A stretch of DNA of 55,791 bases from contig JADCJE010000133.1 in NCBI GenBank assembly GCA_020247305.1, positions 1 to 55,791 of the forward strand. Direction: 5' to 3'. Made by a program: the position numbers and the translations under genes. This stretch comes from Phycisphaerales bacterium. Lineage in GTDB: Bacteria > Planctomycetota > UBA1135 > UBA2386. The notes below the pieces were generated by a model that was not told where the DNA came from, made no database searches, and worked only from the letters and a program-made list of their open reading frames with translations. Numbering within the stretch: position 1 is the first letter of the stretch; every line of letters begins with the position of its first letter. This document shows, in pieces, positions 37,991-47,157 of this stretch.

Positions 37991-39862
37991 TCACTTGCCG
38001 GCGCCGACCGCGGCGCGCAGCGCCTGCTCGCCGCCCACCACCGGCACGACCAGCGAGCTGCCGTCGAGGTCGATGGTCAGCTTGGCGCCGGCCTTCGGGT
38101 GCAGCGTGAACTCGTTGTCGCTCGCCATGACCATCAGCGCCAGCTGTTCGCCGGCGGCGAGGACCTGGTCGTCGGGCTGCAGGTCGAACGACACGTCGTA
38201 GAACGTGCCCGGGACCAGCGGCTCGCCCTTGGTCAGCGAGTTGCGGTTCTGCGGGTCGGCCCAGCCGCGCGTGACCACGTCGTCGGTGATCTTGCGGCCG
38301 CCCTGCCACGGCAGCGACACCAGCCAGACGCTGAGGTTGGTCGCCGGCTTGTCGCAGGCGAGGCGCAGCGTGACGCGCGGCGTGCCCGAGACGTGCATCG
38401 GCGCGGTGAACTTGGGCAGCGCGAACAGCAGCCGGTTGTCCGACTTCTCCGCCTGCGCCAACGCCGCGCCGGCCTGCTTGGGGTCGTCGACGATCGTCTC
38501 CTTGCCCTGGCCCGTCGCCGCCGCGAAGGCCAGCGCGCCGACGCCGTTGCCGCCCTGCATCGGCCACAGCGTCACCGGCGCGGCCTCGGGGTTGGGGTAG
38601 TCGGCGTACGGCGACGCGCCGCTCGGCCGAGCGTCCTCGCGCACGATCCAGGCCTTGGGGTCCTTCTCGACGCCGTTGTCGACGCCGTGCAGGAAGCGCG
38701 TGAACCAGCGGTTCTGCAGCTTGAACGGCACGTTGTCGACGTGGCCGCTCTGGTGGAAGAACGCCATGCACGGGACGCCCTTCTGCTTGAGCATCGCGTA
38801 GATCGACACCGACTGCTCCGGCATGACGTTCCAGTCGTTGAAGCCGTGCGCCATCAGCGTCGCGGCCTGCCACTTGCCGAGCTGGTTCTTGTAGTCGCGC
38901 GCCGCCCAGAAGTCGTTGTAGTCGCCGCTGACGCGGTCGATGCCGTTCTTCAGCTCGCCGTCGCGCACCTTCTCGATGCACCACGAGCGGCGCTTGGGGT
39001 CGCCGCTGGCGACGAAGTCGAACAGCACGTCCATGTCCTCGCCCGGGTAGCCGCCGGGGCTGCGCACGAGGCCGTTGCTGCGGTAGTACCCGTACCACGA
39101 GGCCGCCGGCGCGATCGGGATCACGGCCGCGAGGCCCTCGACGCCGGTGGTCGCCGCGGCGATCGGCAGCGTGCCGTTGTACGACGTGCCGACCATGCCG
39201 ACCTTGCCGCTGCACCAGTCGGCCGTCACTTCCTCGTCGCCGTCGAGCGTCTTGTAGCCCTTGGCGCGGCCGCACAACCAGTCGATGACCATCTTCGGCG
39301 CCAGCGCCTCGTTGGGGCCGCCGATGGTCGGACAGCCCTGCGAGAAGCCGGTGCCCGGCGAGCAGCTGTGGACGACCGCGAAGCCGCGCGGCAGCCACTT
39401 CTGCACCTCGCTCTGGCTGATCATTCCCGGCTTCTTGCCGAAGCCGATCGGGCTCATCGCCGGCCGCGGCTGCGGCGGCTGGCCGAGTTCCTGCTCGATG
39501 CTCCAGTAGTAGCTGGTGTCCATCGGGCCGGTGCCGGCGAAGTACGGGCTGGTCTCGTAGACGACCGGCACCTTGAGGCCCTCGGTCGCCGTCTGCTTGG
39601 GCCGCGTCACGTCGACGTGCAGGCGGTCCTTCTTGCCGTCGCCGTCGGAGTCGAAGTCGGCCTGCACGAACAGCCATTCGCGGATCCACTCCTTGCGGTC
39701 CTTGAAGGCGTCGACGACCTGCGCCTCGCCGTCGGCGAACACCGGCGCGGCCTTGCTCGCGGCCGCGGGCTGGTCGCCGCCCCCTTGGGCGGCGAGCGCT
39801 GCGGCGAACGCAGCGAGGACGAAGGGCAGGCGGAAGAACGACGGATCGCGGCGATGCGACAT
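37991..39862 (-). CDS. Exported S15-family peptidase (CocE/NonD, X-Pro dipeptidyl-peptidase-like)
   Basis: 623 aa from the ATG at 39862; signal peptide ends ALAA-Q at residues 25/26. The alpha/beta-hydrolase core shows SCSPGTGFSQGCPTIGG, the nucleophile motif GTSYNG (Ser227), Asp343 in HGFNDWN and His374 in HQSGHV. The C-terminal beta-sandwich (from about 480; PRVTLRLACDKPATNLSVWLV) is that of S15 peptidases. Likely releases X-Pro dipeptides, or hydrolyses esters, outside the cytoplasm. A calcium-loop-like DFDSDGDGKKDR lies near residue 70. Single-gene unit. Confidence 0.88.
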   Translation of the reverse strand: MSHRRDPSFFRLPFVLAAFAAALAAQGGGDQPAAASKAAPVFADGEAQVVDAFKDRKEWIREWLFVQADFDSDGDGKKDRLHVDVTRPKQTATEGLKVPVVYETSPYFAGTGPMDTSYYWSIEQELGQPPQPRPAMSPIGFGKKPGMISQSEVQKWLPRGFAVVHSCSPGTGFSQGCPTIGGPNEALAPKMVIDWLCGRAKGYKTLDGDEEVTADWCSGKVGMVGTSYNGTLPIAAATTGVEGLAAVIPIAPAASWYGYYRSNGLVRSPGGYPGEDMDVLFDFVASGDPKRRSWCIEKVRDGELKNGIDRVSGDYNDFWAARDYKNQLGKWQAATLMAHGFNDWNVMPEQSVSIYAMLKQKGVPCMAFFHQSGHVDNVPFKLQNRWFTRFLHGVDNGVEKDPKAWIVREDARPSGASPYADYPNPEAAPVTLWPMQGGNGVGALAFAAATGQGKETIVDDPKQAGAALAQAEKSDNRLLFALPKFTAPMHVSGTPRVTLRLACDKPATNLSVWLVSLPWQGGRKITDDVVTRGWADPQNRNSLTKGEPLVPGTFYDVSFDLQPDDQVLAAGEQLALMVMASDNEFTLHPKAGAKLTIDLDGSSLVVPVVGGEQALRAAVGAGK

Positions 39863-39989
39863 GCGATGGATGGTAGGACGCTGTGTAGACCGCGGCCAGC
39901 CGCGCCTGTCGCCCACGCGGGCGCGCCGCGTGCGACCGGCGCCGTGCGCAGGCCCATCAGGGCCAGAGCAACCGTCGTTTCGCAGCCTC

Positions 39990-41003
39990 TCAGCGCGGCG
40001 ACGGGATGTCGGAGCCCCACATGCGCGGCCACAGCCACGCCATGCCCTTGCCGGCGTCGATGCGCGCGCCGTCCTTGCGGTCGACGACGTTTGGCACCAC
40101 CGCACCGTCGCCGCCGAGCCGCGCGACGTCGAAGCCGAACACGTAGTGCGGCTCCTGCCCCATGCGCAGGTCGACGAGTCGCAGCTTGTCGCCGTGGCGC
40201 TCGACCTTGGTGCAGCCGCCGGCGAAGCGGTCGAGCGCCGCCGCTGCCGGGATGGCGAGCACCCCGGGAAACCAGCTGGCGCCGCGGTCGATGCGCTGCA
40301 GCTGCAGCGGGCGATCGCCGTCGCAGAACGACCAGAAGCCCTCGTAGGCCACGTCGCCGTCGACGGCGAGCACGCGCCACAGCAACGTCTGCAGCGGCGC
40401 GGCGGTGACGACCAGCGCCGTCGGCGCGATGCCCTGCGCCGCCAGCGTCCGCTTCGCCACGTCGGTCGCGACGCCCTGCGCGACCACGCTCCAGCCGGCG
40501 TAGGCGCAGCTCAGCAGCAGGCCGCCGCGGTTCCAACCCGCGCCGGCGAACGCGCCGCGCGCGAGGTAGCCGACGAGGCCGACGGCGAGCGGCAGCGTGT
40601 ACAGCGGATCGATGACGAACAGGCTGCCGACCGCGAAACCATGGTCGGAGAACGGCAGCGCCAGCTTGGTGCCGTAGATCGTCATCGCGTCGAGCAGCGG
40701 GTGCGTCACTAGCGCGAGCCACACGGCGAGCAGCCAGCGCAGGTAGCGGTGGCGTTCGCGCTCGAACGCGGCGATCGCCAGCGCGAGGAACGGCGCCGCC
40801 ACCGTCAGCCACAGCAGCGAGTGGCTCTCGGCGCGGTGGTTCAGCATGTTGGCGACCGCGCTGCCGTGGTCGATCAGCACGTCGAGGTCGGGCAGCGTCG
40901 CCACCGCGCCGCCCCACAGCACGGCGCGCCGCGGCCGCGCGTGCTGGCCGAGCGCCAACGCCGCGACGCTCGCCCCGAGCACGAACTGGCTGACCGAGTC
41001 CAC
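39990..41003 (-). CDS. YdjM/DUF457-family membrane protein (predicted metal-dependent hydrolase)
   Basis: 337 aa from the GTG at 41003. The N-terminus has LPDLDVLIDHGSAVANMLNHRAESHSLLW, the D-x-D and HR-x-x-SHS motifs of the YdjM superfamily, and THPLLDAMTIYGTKLALPF follows, with the second metal-motif Asp. Five or more membrane segments run to residue about 220, followed by a soluble C-terminus ending in FGFDVARLGG and PRMWGSD. The family is annotated as membrane-bound metal-dependent hydrolase; physiological role unknown. It is 127 bases downstream in sequence from the S15 gene start and may not be co-transcribed. Confidence 0.8.
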   Translation of the reverse strand: MDSVSQFVLGASVAALALGQHARPRRAVLWGGAVATLPDLDVLIDHGSAVANMLNHRAESHSLLWLTVAAPFLALAIAAFERERHRYLRWLLAVWLALVTHPLLDAMTIYGTKLALPFSDHGFAVGSLFVIDPLYTLPLAVGLVGYLARGAFAGAGWNRGGLLLSCAYAGWSVVAQGVATDVAKRTLAAQGIAPTALVVTAAPLQTLLWRVLAVDGDVAYEGFWSFCDGDRPLQLQRIDRGASWFPGVLAIPAAAALDRFAGGCTKVERHGDKLRLVDLRMGQEPHYVFGFDVARLGGDGAVVPNVVDRKDGARIDAGKGMAWLWPRMWGSDIPSPR

Positions 41004-41093
41004 GGCCGTTGGGTTACGCCACGGCGGCCCCGTCGGCAAGCGGCGGCGTCCCGCCCTGGCGGCACGCTGCGTGCCGGGCGGCCGGCGCCGCCG

Positions 41094-42428
41094 TCAGCGC
41101 TCCGCCTCGCGCCGGATGTGGTCGAGCACGCGGCGGTGGATCGCATGCACCATCAGGTCGCTCCACAGCCGCCAGTACGGCTCCGGCCGCAGGCCGTGCG
41201 AATACCACGTCGTGCCGACGAGCCGCGTCGTGCCGTCGGGCTGCGGCGTCAGCTCGAACTGCCCCTGGCGGGCCTGGAAGTAGCCGTGCAGGTGCGCGGC
41301 ATGCACCTCCTCGGGGCCGTGGAACGGGTTCCACTCCTGCATCGGCGGCGGGCACTGCGTGACGGCGAAGCGCAGCAGGCGCGGCTCGTCCCACACTTCG
41401 ATCGGCTCGACAAAGTCGCCGGTGGTGAACGAGCAGTGGCGGACGGCCCCCGGCCCGCGGCCCGTGATCGTCGCGTGCGTCGGGTAGGCGATGCCGAGGC
41501 GGAACAGCAGTTCGGTCGGCGGCGGCAGGCGATCGAAGGTCACGAGGCTCTGCCAGACGCGCTCCGGCGCCGCCTGCACCACCACCTCGGTGCGCGCTTC
41601 GAACACCGTCGCCGGCGGCGCCACGGCGGGTTCGAGGCATTGCAGCAGCGGCACGGCCAGCAGTCCCACCCACGCCCGGCCGCGCTGGAGCGGCGTGATC
41701 GCGCGGCCGACGCACACGCCGAGCAGGCCACAGAGGAACCAAGGCGGCACGGTCATGGCGATGCAGAGCAGGCCTTCGAGCGCGAGCGTGAGCAGGAGCA
41801 GCGCTTCGTACACGAGGCTCAGCGCCAACTGCCCGAGCGACTCGGTCCAGTGGCGATTGCGCGTCGTCATGCCGACGATCAGGCCCTGCATCATCGGCAG
41901 GCCGAAGAACAGGATGCCGCCGTAGTCGGCCAGCAGCCCGAAGCTGAGCCAGGAGAAGCCCACCGTGACCGCGGCGGCGAGCGCTGCCGGCAGCCACCGC
42001 GGCAGGCTCTCGCCGGCGGCCGATGCGCCGGCGGGCGCCGCCGCCGCGGCGCGCGACGGCAACGCGGCGAGCACGGCGAACAGGCAGAGGTTGGCGTACG
42101 GGGCGAAGAACGCCAGCAACAGCCAGTCCGACCAGCCCGCGTCGCGCAGCCGGCGGAAGGACATCGCCACGCCGATCCAGCAGAACGCCAGCGACGGCAA
42201 GGCGAACAGCGCCCACTTCCAGCCGACGTCGGCGCGCAGCAATGGCCACGGCAGCGGCGTCACGTACAGCAGCGGCGACCACGGCGGCAGACCCAGCGCG
42301 CGGCACAGCGCCGCGTCGAGGCCGACCTTCAGCGCGAGCAGCAGCAAGCCGACGCCGAGGAAGCGCGCCGCCGTGACGCGGCCGCGCAGACTGAACAACC
42401 ACGCGAGCGTCGCACGGAGGTTGGGCAT
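41094..42428 (-). CDS. DUF805-like membrane protein with C-terminal SRPBCC domain
   Basis: 444 aa. N-terminal membrane region, with FSLRGRVTAARFLGVGLLLLALKV and the DUF805-like block SFRRLRDAGWSDWLLLAFF, followed by further hydrophobic segments to about residue 290. The C-terminal 150 residues are soluble and read as a polyketide-cyclase/START-like (SRPBCC) domain (FEARTEVVVQAAPERVWQSLVTF; GRGPGAVRHCSFTTGDFVEPIEVW). The combination suggests a lipid- or ligand-sensing membrane protein. The start at 42428 is the first ATG before the membrane part. Confidence 0.7.
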   Translation of the reverse strand: MPNLRATLAWLFSLRGRVTAARFLGVGLLLLALKVGLDAALCRALGLPPWSPLLYVTPLPWPLLRADVGWKWALFALPSLAFCWIGVAMSFRRLRDAGWSDWLLLAFFAPYANLCLFAVLAALPSRAAAAAPAGASAAGESLPRWLPAALAAAVTVGFSWLSFGLLADYGGILFFGLPMMQGLIVGMTTRNRHWTESLGQLALSLVYEALLLLTLALEGLLCIAMTVPPWFLCGLLGVCVGRAITPLQRGRAWVGLLAVPLLQCLEPAVAPPATVFEARTEVVVQAAPERVWQSLVTFDRLPPPTELLFRLGIAYPTHATITGRGPGAVRHCSFTTGDFVEPIEVWDEPRLLRFAVTQCPPPMQEWNPFHGPEEVHAAHLHGYFQARQGQFELTPQPDGTTRLVGTTWYSHGLRPEPYWRLWSDLMVHAIHRRVLDHIRREAER

Positions 42429-42576
42429 CGGGTCGTTCGGGCCAGCGCGCGCGGCGGCAAGCGGCAGCGCCGAACATACGGGCGCCGCGATCGGGCGTGA
42501 AGCAGCGCGCGCGGCGCGATCCCGGCCGCGCCCCGGCGCGCGCGTCGTCGCGGCCCACGCGGCGGGCCGCCGCGCG

Positions 42577-44286
42577 TCAGTCCACCTTGGCCTCGACCTC
42601 GTAGGCCTCGACGTGGTTCGCCAACGACAGGCCCAGGCCGTGCACCTCGACCTCGAGGGACTGGCCCGCGCCGAGGTTGGTGAACAACGCATAGAAGCTG
42701 GCCGCGTCGTCGGCCTCGTCGCCGAAGACGCAGCTGGCGTTGACGGTCGCCGTCGCCGGTCCCGCCGTCACCGTGCCGCCGAACGGTTCGTCGACGCTCG
42801 CGATGGTGAACGTGAACAGCCCCGTGCCCGGCGACACCGAGGTCACGACGCCGCGGGCGCGGCCCGCGTGGACCTCCGTTCGGCTCGCCGCGACCGTCGG
42901 CGCCGTGTTCGGTCCGCTGATCGCGCCGCGGACTTCGAGCCGCTGGCCGACCTTGAGTTGCGGCGCCGCGAGCGCCGGCGCGCCTGCCGTGTCGAGGCGC
43001 AGCGTGCTGCTGGACAGGTCGACCGTGACGTCGGTCGTGGTCGACGCGACCGAACCACCGAGCGCGGCGTTGCCCGGCAGCAGGCGCATCACCAGCGAGT
43101 TCGGCAGGCCAGCGACGTTGGCGATCACGCCCTCGAACTCCGGCTGGCCTTCGATCTCCACCACGACCGCGCGGAACGGGGCGCCGGCGAACACCGCGAA
43201 CTTGGCCTTGATGCGCTGGCCGCTGACGAAGCCCGCTTCCGTGGTGGGCACGTTCTCGTCGAGCAGGAACCGCGCTGTGCCGTCGTAGTCGCACGCGATC
43301 GTGTTGCCCAGCGACGACAGCAGCGGATTGGCGACGGCTGCGCCCTTCTCCACCTCGACGACCACGAGGTCGAAGGTGTTGGCGGCCGTGTCGACGTCGA
43401 GCGCGACGCCTTCGAGCTTGACGACGTAGGCGACGCCGCCGGCGGCGTGCTCGACCTCGATGCGGCTCGCGAGGATGCCGCCGTTGACCAGGCTGCCGTG
43501 CACTTCGACGCTGGCGAGATCTGGCGTGAGCGCGGCGAAGAACGCCGCCGCGGACGCATACGTCTGGCCGCTGGGATCGACCAGCAGGGCCGTCGGCGAC
43601 GGCGTGACCTTGATCCGGCCGAGCGCCACGACGCGGTCGTCGTCGGCGAAGGCGTCGACCACGAAGTCCGTCGTGCCGTTCCCCGCACGCACGATGCCCT
43701 CGACTTCGTCGATGCCGATCGGCAGCGCCCCGGTCGCCTGCGCCGTCAGGATGCCGATGGGCGTGAAGACGATCGGCGGCGTGGCGGCGTCGCCGGTCAG
43801 CGACGCCGCGAGGTCGATGTCGAGCACGATCTGCGGGAACGAACCCGCGCTGCCCGCAGCCACCGTCAGCGGCGTGGCGAAGTTGGTCGTGAAGCTGGCA
43901 GCAGTCGGCGTGACGGCGACGAGCGCGCCGGACAGGTTGCGCGCGACGGTCGCCGAGACGTCGAGGCCCGCCTGCACGCCGCGGTAGGCGCCGACGGGCA
44001 GTTGCGCGCGGCTGACCCAACGCGGCGCCGCGCCGGCGCCGATCAGTTCGATCGCGACGTCCTCGTCGAGCACGTCGGCCGTCAGCGCGCCCGTCGCGCT
44101 GTCGACGAGCTGCAGCGACTGCACCTTGACCGTGAACGAGAGCAGACCGTCCACCGTGGCGTCCTTGATCAGCAGGTCGGTGGCGACCGTGGCGCCACCG
44201 CCGCCACCACCACCGCCACCGCACGCGACGGCGAGCACGGCGAAGGCGGCGCACAGAAGTCGATTGCGGAGGAGGTTGCTGCTCAT
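42577..44286 (-). CDS. Lipoprotein with DUF4382- and DUF5666-like repeats
   Basis: 569 aa. Signal ends AVLAVAC followed by nine glycines, a lipoprotein cysteine with a flexible linker. The N-terminal domain (VDGLLSFTVKVQSLQLVDSATG; LPVGAYRGVQAGLDVSA) resembles DUF4382. After residue 215 come about four OB-like repeats of the DUF5666 type (VEVHGSLVNGGILASRIEVE; FVSGQRIKAKFAVFAGAPFRAVVVEIEG; LKVGQRLEVRGAI). Surface or periplasmic; ligand unknown. Overlaps nothing. Confidence 0.75.
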   Translation of the reverse strand: MSSNLLRNRLLCAAFAVLAVACGGGGGGGGGATVATDLLIKDATVDGLLSFTVKVQSLQLVDSATGALTADVLDEDVAIELIGAGAAPRWVSRAQLPVGAYRGVQAGLDVSATVARNLSGALVAVTPTAASFTTNFATPLTVAAGSAGSFPQIVLDIDLAASLTGDAATPPIVFTPIGILTAQATGALPIGIDEVEGIVRAGNGTTDFVVDAFADDDRVVALGRIKVTPSPTALLVDPSGQTYASAAAFFAALTPDLASVEVHGSLVNGGILASRIEVEHAAGGVAYVVKLEGVALDVDTAANTFDLVVVEVEKGAAVANPLLSSLGNTIACDYDGTARFLLDENVPTTEAGFVSGQRIKAKFAVFAGAPFRAVVVEIEGQPEFEGVIANVAGLPNSLVMRLLPGNAALGGSVASTTTDVTVDLSSSTLRLDTAGAPALAAPQLKVGQRLEVRGAISGPNTAPTVAASRTEVHAGRARGVVTSVSPGTGLFTFTIASVDEPFGGTVTAGPATATVNASCVFGDEADDAASFYALFTNLGAGQSLEVEVHGLGLSLANHVEAYEVEAKVD

Positions 44287-44482
44287 GACGTTTGCGAGGG
44301 TGTGGGCATGCCGCCGCCGGCCGGGCCGATGGCGAGCAACGTCCCGCGGCATCGGCCCTTCGCGCGCGCGAACTGGAGCGCCGGGCGCAAGGCTGGAGGG
44401 ACGGACAGGCCGAATGCCCGGACCCCGCCACCGCGCCACCATGCGATGCGCAGTCGATGCGCCGCCGCCCACCCCCCCCGCG

Positions 44483-45625
44483 TCAGCGCGCGCGGTAGCG
44501 GATCACGTCGCTGCCGCAGCCGACGAGCACGCCGGCAGTGCGCCCCGGCGTCGCGGGCTGCGCGCACAGCGCCAAGGCGCGCAACAGCTCGCCGCCGACG
44601 GACGCGCGCAGCACCTCTTCGTAGGCCAGTTCGCCGGCGAAGAAGCGCAGGCGAACCCGCGCCGCGACGAACCCTGCCGGCCACGCCTGCTGCCGCAGCA
44701 GGCCGGCGCGCACGTCCCATGCGACACCGCCCATCGCCACCTGCGCGCGTTCGCCGTCGAAGTTGGCGAAGCGCTGCCGCGCCGCCTGGGCAACGCCGAC
44801 GTCGATGCGGCGGCCATCGAAGCCCCAAAGCGACAGGCCCGTGCTGCCCTGCAGCAGGAACACGTCGCGCCGCGCCCCGGGCGTCGGGTCGCGCACGACC
44901 TCCAGCCCCGACAGGAAGCCGCAGTCCGCAGCCTGGACGCGCAGCCGCTCACGGCCGTCGCCGGCGAGAACGCGCAGCCCTGCGCCGTCGAGGGCCGCCA
45001 GTTCGTCCTTGCCGTCGCCGTCGAGGTCGACGGCGCGCAGCGCGCCGGTCTGGGGCGCGCACGGCAGCTCGCGCCGCGGCTTGCCGTCGCAGTCGACGAC
45101 CCGCAGCGACGTTTCGACGTTGAAGGCCGTGACCAGCTCGCAGCGACCGTCGCCGTCGAAGTCCACCACCACGGTCGCGTTCGGCGCGCGCGCGCGGACC
45201 TCGTCGGGATCCTGCCAGCGCAGGGAGCCGTCGAGGGCGAAGACCGCGGTCCGGCCGATCCAGTGCTCGCCCAGGCGCACGAACTCGACCGCGCCGTCGC
45301 CGTCGACGTCGCGCACGACCATGCGGCCGACGCCGTCGCGCTGCGCGAACCGGACCGACTGCGTCACGGCCAGCGACTCGTCGTCGAGCACCGCGTACCC
45401 GGCCCAGCCGACGCCGAGCAGGCGTTCGGGTTCACCGCGCCGCAGCGCCACGCGCGCCAGGACCGACAGGTCGCCGAGCCCGTCGACGCGCGCGACCTGC
45501 GCCTTGGCGATGCGGCCGGTGTCGACGAGCACGCGCGGGGCCAGCTCCGGCGACAGCCGGTTGCAGGCGCACAGCCCGAGCAGCGCCAGCGCCACGGACC
45601 CGACGCGCGAGGGCACGTTCACCAT
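44483..45625 (-). CDS. Lipoprotein with VCBS/FG-GAP-like repeats
   Basis: 380 aa from the ATG at 45625. Signal ALLGLCAC gives a lipidated Cys. Calcium-loop repeats include RDVDGDGAVEFVRLG, DFDGDGRCELVTAF and DLDGDGKDELAAL, typical of FG-GAP/VCBS propellers. The C-terminal half (residues 200-380) has related but weaker repeats. Probably anchored on the cell surface or in the periplasm. It lies 196 bases upstream of the previous lipoprotein gene on the same strand. Confidence 0.75.
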   Translation of the reverse strand: MVNVPSRVGSVALALLGLCACNRLSPELAPRVLVDTGRIAKAQVARVDGLGDLSVLARVALRRGEPERLLGVGWAGYAVLDDESLAVTQSVRFAQRDGVGRMVVRDVDGDGAVEFVRLGEHWIGRTAVFALDGSLRWQDPDEVRARAPNATVVVDFDGDGRCELVTAFNVETSLRVVDCDGKPRRELPCAPQTGALRAVDLDGDGKDELAALDGAGLRVLAGDGRERLRVQAADCGFLSGLEVVRDPTPGARRDVFLLQGSTGLSLWGFDGRRIDVGVAQAARQRFANFDGERAQVAMGGVAWDVRAGLLRQQAWPAGFVAARVRLRFFAGELAYEEVLRASVGGELLRALALCAQPATPGRTAGVLVGCGSDVIRYRAR

Positions 45626-45794
45626 GCCCGCATCATGCAGGCCGGGGCGTGCGCCGGCGATTCGTCGGGAGGCCCTTCGCCTGCGGCCGGCGCCGCGGCG
45701 CGAGCCCCGACGGACGCCGCCGCTGGCCAACGCACACGACCCGCAACGGGCAGCGCGGCGGCCCGGCCCCGCGCGCGACGGCGGGCCGCGAGGC

Positions 45795-45846
45795 GTCTGC
45801 GTCACGGCAGGCCACGCCGGCCGGCGCGCGTCCCGTGACGCAGTCT
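45795..45846. repeat. Inverted-repeat element, copy 2
   Basis: Arms 45795-45806 (GTCTGCGTCACG) and 45834-45845 pair over 11 of 12 positions, with a GGCCGGCC-rich core. The arms and flanking bases (AGGCCA inside the left arm; GCGCGCGT before the right arm; CTCCTAG after it) match copy 1 at 6733-6894, but the spacer is about 105 bases shorter. The right end runs up to the stop codon of the SUFU gene, so it may act as that gene's 3' hairpin. Confidence 0.55.
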
Positions 45847-45847
45847 C

Positions 45848-46984
45848 CTAGCTCGCGGCCTTCGGCTTGTGCCGCAGCCAGAGGCGCACACCCGGGTGGA
45901 ACGCGAGCACGGCGGCACAGGCGCCGTAGACCGGCAACGTCGCGAGCAAGGTCAGGCGCCGGGGATCGGCGAGACCGCGCTGCCACAGGACGATCGCACC
46001 CATCGCCACGGCGGCGACGCAGAACGCGATCGCGAGCCAGCGCGCGAGCCGCGAGCTCTGCGCGACGCTGGTCGCGAGCCAGACGCCGAGGCCAAAGCGC
46101 GTCCAGGCAGGGCGCTCCGCCGCGACGAACGTGACGACCAGGTCCGCGCATGCGACGACGCCGAGCGCGATGCCGACGAGCAGCAGCGCGCGTCGGCCGC
46201 GCGCCATCGTCGCGGACATGTCGCGGACGAGGTGGTCCCAGTCCTCCCCGCGCAACCTGGCACGGCCGGCGTCGGCGATGCGGAACGACTCCGCGTCGTA
46301 GAGTTCCGCGAGCGCGCCGATGGCCGGCTGCTGCAGCTTCCACGCCAGTTCCTCGCGGTACATCGGCACGACCTGCAGCAGCGTGATCTCCAGGCCGTCC
46401 TTGGTGCGGATCGTGCGCGCGTCCGGATCGAGAGGCTCGACCAGCCCGAGCGCGCAGAACTCCGACCCGGGATGCAGTGGCTCCGGCGGATTGGTCGCGA
46501 TCGTGTGGCCCGCGGCGAAGCTGGAGCCCAGCAGGTGCGGCATCCGCGCAATCATCTTGAGCCGCCGGATCGGCCAGTAGTTGGCCTCGTCGGCGAACGC
46601 CTCCTGCGACAGCGGGTGGTCCGCCATCAGCCGGATCATCACTTCGCAGTGCGTCGGCCCGCCGTCCTGCGCCGGCATCGGCAGGTCGCTCATGCCCGAG
46701 GTGACGAGCGTGACGTAGGGATGGTCCTCGGAGACCTCGGCGATCAGGACGTCGACGTGCACACGGTCGGAAACGACCTCGTGCAGCACGCGCCGGACCG
46801 GCCCGAAGCAGCGCTCGACGTGCGCCGTGATCTCGTCGAGGTGCGACGCGCCGGACGGCGGCGTGAGGCCGCGACGCAGCTTGCCGGGATCGCCCGCGTC
46901 AGGCGGCAGGTCTTCGTCGCGTCGTGCTGGCTCGTCTGGCTCCATCGCGGGTCCGGGTCGGCGCGACATGATGCACGGTTGCAT
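45848..46984 (-). CDS. Suppressor-of-fused (SUFU) domain membrane protein
   Basis: 378 aa from the first ATG (46984); ATGs at 46969 and 46945 are alternatives. Residues about 45-220 match the bacterial SUFU domain: HLDEITAHVERCFGPVRRVLHEVVSDRVHVDVLIAE, VTLVTSGMSDLPM, YWPIRRLKMIARMPHLL and LLQVVPMYREEL. Four hydrophobic segments follow between residues 265 and 370, so the SUFU domain is cytoplasmic and membrane-anchored. Bacterial SUFU domains often occur in polymorphic-toxin immunity proteins, but no toxin gene is visible here and the membrane anchor is unusual. Confidence 0.8.
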   Translation of the reverse strand: MQPCIMSRRPGPAMEPDEPARRDEDLPPDAGDPGKLRRGLTPPSGASHLDEITAHVERCFGPVRRVLHEVVSDRVHVDVLIAEVSEDHPYVTLVTSGMSDLPMPAQDGGPTHCEVMIRLMADHPLSQEAFADEANYWPIRRLKMIARMPHLLGSSFAAGHTIATNPPEPLHPGSEFCALGLVEPLDPDARTIRTKDGLEITLLQVVPMYREELAWKLQQPAIGALAELYDAESFRIADAGRARLRGEDWDHLVRDMSATMARGRRALLLVGIALGVVACADLVVTFVAAERPAWTRFGLGVWLATSVAQSSRLARWLAIAFCVAAVAMGAIVLWQRGLADPRRLTLLATLPVYGACAAVLAFHPGVRLWLRHKPKAAS

Positions 46985-47157
46985 GCCACGTCGCGATACC
47001 CGGCGACCTGGGCGCCAGCACCCGGGGTGTCCTCGTCAAGGAATGCGGACGGAACCGCGGCATGGGACCGCGGTCGCGTCGACGACGGCGACGGCGCGGC
47101 AAGTCGTCGTTCGCCCAATTTCCGCAGCACACCCCCAGACGCGGCGACGCGCCCGCG

